Position numbers and translations under genes: made by a program | Assembly (NCBI GenBank): GCA_021813645.1 | Contig: JAKAJW010000386.1 | Span: forward strand, 1 to 7,431 | Reading direction: 5' to 3' | Source: Pseudomonadota bacterium | GTDB lineage: Bacteria > Pseudomonadota > Alphaproteobacteria > Rhodobacterales > Rhodobacteraceae | DNA: 7,431 nt | Shown here: piece by piece, positions 5,491 to 7,431 of the stretch | Numbering within the stretch: the first letter of the stretch is position 1 | Layout: every line of letters starts with the position of its first letter | Notes under the pieces: model-generated | Told to the model about the DNA's origin: nothing | Databases searched by the model: none | The model's input: the letters and a program-made list of their open reading frames with translations, nothing else

Positions 5491-6465
5491 CTAACGGTCG
5501 AGCGCGGCCAGGATCTGGGCCGCGGCGGCGACCGGATTGGCCCGGCCCGCCGCCACTGCGGCGCCCAGCTCGGCCATCCGCGCCTTCAGGCCGGGGTCGC
5601 GCTCGAGCCGGGCGATCAGGCCCTGACGGACCTCCTCGGCGAACCAGCCCTGCGCCTGCTCGGCCCGCCGCGCGGCAAAGGCCCCGCTGTCGCGCCGCCA
5701 GGCCGCCAGCGTCTCCATCTCCTCCCAGGCCTGCTCCAGCCCGTCGCAGGTCAGCGCCGAGACGCAGAGCGCCTTCGGGAAGCCCTCGGGGTCCTGCGGC
5801 CGGTGCCGCAACAGCCGCAGCGCGCCGGCGTAATCGGCGCAGGTGCGCACCGCCGCCGGTTTCAATTCGCCATCGGCCTTGTTCACCAGCACCAGGTCGG
5901 CCATTTCCATGATGCCGCGTTTGACGCCCTGCAGTTCGTCGCCGCCCGCCGGCGCCAAGAGCAGCACGAACAGATCGGTCATCCCCGCCACCATCACCTC
6001 GGACTGGCCGACCCCCACCGTCTCGACCAGCACGATGTCGAAGCCCGCCGCGGCGCAGAGCGCGATCGCCTCGCGGGTGTGGCGCGCCACCCCGCCCATC
6101 AGCGCCTGGCTCGGCGAGGGCCGGATGAAGGCGCGCGGGTCGCGCGACAGCCGCTCCATCCGCGTCTTGTCGCCGAGGATCGAGCCGCCCGACCGCGCCG
6201 AAGAGGGATCGACCGCCAGCACCGCCACCCGATGGCCGAGATCGCAGAGCATCAGCCCGAAGCTTTCGATGAAGCTCGACTTGCCGACGCCGGGCGTGCC
6301 GGACAGGCCGATCCGCAGCGCCCCCTCGCTGGGCCCGAGCGCCTCGAGCAGGGCCACCGCCGCGGCCCGGTGATCGGCCCGCGCGCTTTCCACCAGCGTG
6401 ATGGCGCGCGCCAGCGCCCGGCGGTCGCCCGCCCGGATCCGCTCGGCTAGGTCCTTCGGCTCCAT
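5491..6465 (-). CDS. meaB: MeaB/ArgK-type GTPase, methylmalonyl-CoA mutase chaperone
   Basis: This G3E-family P-loop GTPase protects and reactivates B12-dependent methylmalonyl-CoA mutase by GTP-gated cofactor handling. It was once called ArgK, an arginine/ornithine transport kinase. In alphaproteobacteria the mutase serves propionyl-CoA use and the ethylmalonyl-CoA pathway. The 324 residues match the family length. An N-terminal helical region (1-48) precedes Walker A GTPGVGKSS (56-64), the family signature DPSSARSGGSILGDKTRM (86-103), the switch region ETVGVGQSE (148-156), the guanine motif NKAD (195-198) and SAL (236-238). A helical C-terminus used for dimerisation follows (about 250-324). 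The ATG at 6465 is chosen because MEPKDLAERIRAGDRRALAR is a typical family start and GGAGA lies 7 nt upstream. The frame is open to 6675 but that extension is not family-like. No mutase gene is visible nearby. A 62-nt gap leads to the glycosyltransferase gene. Confidence 0.95.
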   Translation of the reverse strand: MEPKDLAERIRAGDRRALARAITLVESARADHRAAAVALLEALGPSEGALRIGLSGTPGVGKSSFIESFGLMLCDLGHRVAVLAVDPSSARSGGSILGDKTRMERLSRDPRAFIRPSPSQALMGGVARHTREAIALCAAAGFDIVLVETVGVGQSEVMVAGMTDLFVLLLAPAGGDELQGVKRGIMEMADLVLVNKADGELKPAAVRTCADYAGALRLLRHRPQDPEGFPKALCVSALTCDGLEQAWEEMETLAAWRRDSGAFAARRAEQAQGWFAEEVRQGLIARLERDPGLKARMAELGAAVAAGRANPVAAAAQILAALDR

Positions 6466-6598
6466 CGCCCGTTCTCCGCGCAAATCCGCCCAAGCCGGCG
6501 GCAGGCACGGGATTGTCAGCCCGCCCGCCGCGCTCAGGCTTTCTTGCCCCGCCCGGGCGGTGTATGTCCAGCCCAGCCCCCGTGCCACATGAGCCGCA
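6466..6598. promoter_or_regulatory. Divergent intergenic region between meaB and the DUF3108 gene
   Basis: Both genes start away from this 133-nt gap, so promoters for both should lie here. I could not find a convincing -35/-10 pair on either strand. Minus-strand candidates such as CTGACA (6519-6514) have no good -10 at 17 nt. On the + strand TTGTCA (6513-6518) also lacks a partner. A perfect 12-bp palindrome, CCGCCCGGGCGG, sits at 6549-6560 and could be an operator or only a product of the base composition. Confidence 0.45.
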
Positions 6599-7330
6599 AT
6601 GCCCCGACCGCGCCACCTCCTCCTGGCCCTGCTCCTTGCTCTTGCTGCCGCCCAGACCGCCCGCGCGGCCGGCAACGAGCAGCGTGACGAGGCGGTGTTC
6701 GACTTCTACGTGAAGGGCTTCCGGGTCGGCCTGCTGGTCTTCGCCGGGGTGCAGTCCGGCGATTACTATGCCGTCAACGGCCGCTTCGCCACCGCCGGGC
6801 TCGCCTCGCTGATCAAGACGATCCGCTACGATGCCACCGTCCACGGCACGGTCAGCGGCGACACCTACCGGCCGGACGCCTACGAGTTGACCACCCACCG
6901 CGGCAAACGCCAGACGGTGCAGACGATCGGCTTCCGGAACGGCACGCCGCAGGCGCCGGTGGAAAACCCGCCGCATGCTCCCGATCCCGAGGCGGTGAAC
7001 CCCGCGACCCAGACCGGCGCCGTCGACGCGCTGACGGCGATCTACGCCACCCTGCGCAAGCTGCCGGAAGACAAGGCCTGCCAGGGCACGCTGACGATCT
7101 ACGACGGGGTGCGGCGGGCAACGCTGACGCTTTGGCCGGCCGACGGGCCGAAGGGCGTGCTGGCCTGCGGCGGCGAATACCGCCGGGTCGCCGGCTATTC
7201 GAAGGAAGACATGGCCGAGCCGGTCTTCCCCTTCCGCATGAGCTACGCGCCGACCCGCAGCGGCGAGGTCGAGGTCAGCGAGATCGACATGAGCTCGATC
7301 TACGGCCGGGCCAGCCTGAAGCGGCGCTGA
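6599..7330 (+). CDS. Secreted DUF3108 domain-containing protein
   Basis: This 243-residue protein has a clear signal peptide: basic n-region MPRPRH, hydrophobic core LLLALLLALAAA (7-18), and an Ala-X-Ala site with probable cleavage after residue 23 (TARA). The mature part resembles DUF3108, a family of periplasmic or outer-membrane-associated proteins of unknown function predicted to be rich in beta strands. Recognisable stretches are FDFYVKGFRVGLLVFAG (34-50), YAVNGRFATAGLASLIKTIR (57-76), AVDALTAIYATL (141-152) and PFRMSYAPTRSGEVEVSEID (211-230). Cys161 and Cys190 are the only cysteines after the signal peptide and could form a disulfide. The ATG at 6599 has only a weak upstream GAG, but it gives a complete signal peptide. 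The downstream helicase gene begins 8 nt after the stop, so the two are probably one transcript. Export is well supported; the function is unknown. Confidence 0.88.
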   Translation: MPRPRHLLLALLLALAAAQTARAAGNEQRDEAVFDFYVKGFRVGLLVFAGVQSGDYYAVNGRFATAGLASLIKTIRYDATVHGTVSGDTYRPDAYELTTHRGKRQTVQTIGFRNGTPQAPVENPPHAPDPEAVNPATQTGAVDALTAIYATLRKLPEDKACQGTLTIYDGVRRATLTLWPADGPKGVLACGGEYRRVAGYSKEDMAEPVFPFRMSYAPTRSGEVEVSEIDMSSIYGRASLKRR

Positions 7331-7338
7331 GCCGCGCC

Positions 7339-7431
7339 ATGCCCGCCCCCGCCCCGCTGCCGATCGACGCCGCGCTGCCGGAGCTTCTGGCCGCGCTGCG
7401 CCAGGCCGGCGCCGCCGTGCTGCAGGCGCCG
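7339..7431 (+). CDS. hrpB: Probable ATP-dependent helicase HrpB (N-terminal fragment, cut by window end)
   Basis: Only the first 31 codons are present, running off the window. The stretch LPIDAALPELLAALRQAG (7-24) followed by AAVLQAP (25-31) matches the N-terminus of HrpB-type DExH helicases, in which this strand leads directly into the Walker A loop (APPGAGKT-like), just past the last base. The HrpB role in most bacteria is unclear; it belongs to the DEAH/RNA-helicase-like group. The ATG is 8 nt after the DUF3108 stop and has no Shine-Dalgarno of its own, which suggests translational coupling. The call rests on a short N-terminal match. Confidence 0.7.
   Translation, partial: MPAPAPLPIDAALPELLAALRQAGAAVLQAP

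Noticed and set aside
4250..5494. A 414-codon + strand frame opposite the glycosyltransferase and ecsC genes
   Set aside because: It has no domain features, and the opposite strand encodes proteins of recognisable families throughout.
6549..6560. The palindrome CCGCCCGGGCGG as a definite operator
   Set aside because: It is composed only of G and C in a GC-rich region and has no second copy in the window. I kept it only as a remark under the intergenic entry.
6466..6675. A 70-codon N-terminal extension of meaB
   Set aside because: It is Arg/Ala-rich and unlike the family, overlaps the divergent DUF3108 start, and the ATG at 6465 has both a ribosome binding site and a typical family N-terminus.
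5447..6976. A 509-codon minus-strand frame overlapping meaB and the DUF3108 gene
   Set aside because: It is out of frame with meaB, is Arg/Gly/Ala-rich without motifs, and overlaps two confident genes.

Overview
The window looks like a chromosomal segment of a high-GC alphaproteobacterium, most likely a member of the Rhodobacteraceae/Paracoccaceae. The basis is the strong C/G third-position bias, the lysC-ptsP neighbourhood, and how closely the proteins match my memory of that family. No search was run, so the placement is an inference. The window holds six complete protein genes and the first 31 codons of a seventh. I see no tRNA, rRNA, insertion sequence, CRISPR array or phage gene.

Layout. 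Positions 1-129 are a very C-rich leader. It is followed on the + strand by lysC (aspartate kinase, 130-1389) and ptsP (nitrogen-type PTS Enzyme I, 1444-3696), which are probably co-transcribed. ptsP converges on a minus-strand group across a 70-nt junction holding two inverted repeats. Reading in its own direction, the minus-strand group is meaB (GTPase chaperone of methylmalonyl-CoA mutase, 6465-5491), a putative rhamnosyltransferase-like glycosyltransferase (5404-4598, or from 5428), and an EcsC-family protein (4555-3767). A 133-nt divergent intergenic region separates meaB from a + strand pair: a secreted DUF3108 protein (6599-7330) and the start of a probable hrpB helicase gene (7339 to the window end).

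How the genes relate. LysC commits aspartate to the lysine/threonine/methionine branch. PtsP starts the regulatory nitrogen PTS phosphorelay, and its GAF domain is the module known to sense glutamine in related bacteria. Both therefore sit in nitrogen and amino-acid metabolism, but a direct functional link is inference. The minus-strand genes have no obvious shared pathway.

I do not see a previously undescribed multi-gene system here; this is mostly ordinary housekeeping DNA. The observations most worth a second look are at nucleotide level: a possible internal translation start in lysC that would make a separate regulatory subunit; a low-GC, codon-atypical island at the 3' end of lysC containing a UUCG-capped hairpin; a five-tract G-quadruplex/i-motif candidate upstream of lysC; and a perfect 18-bp palindrome over the ecsC stop codon.
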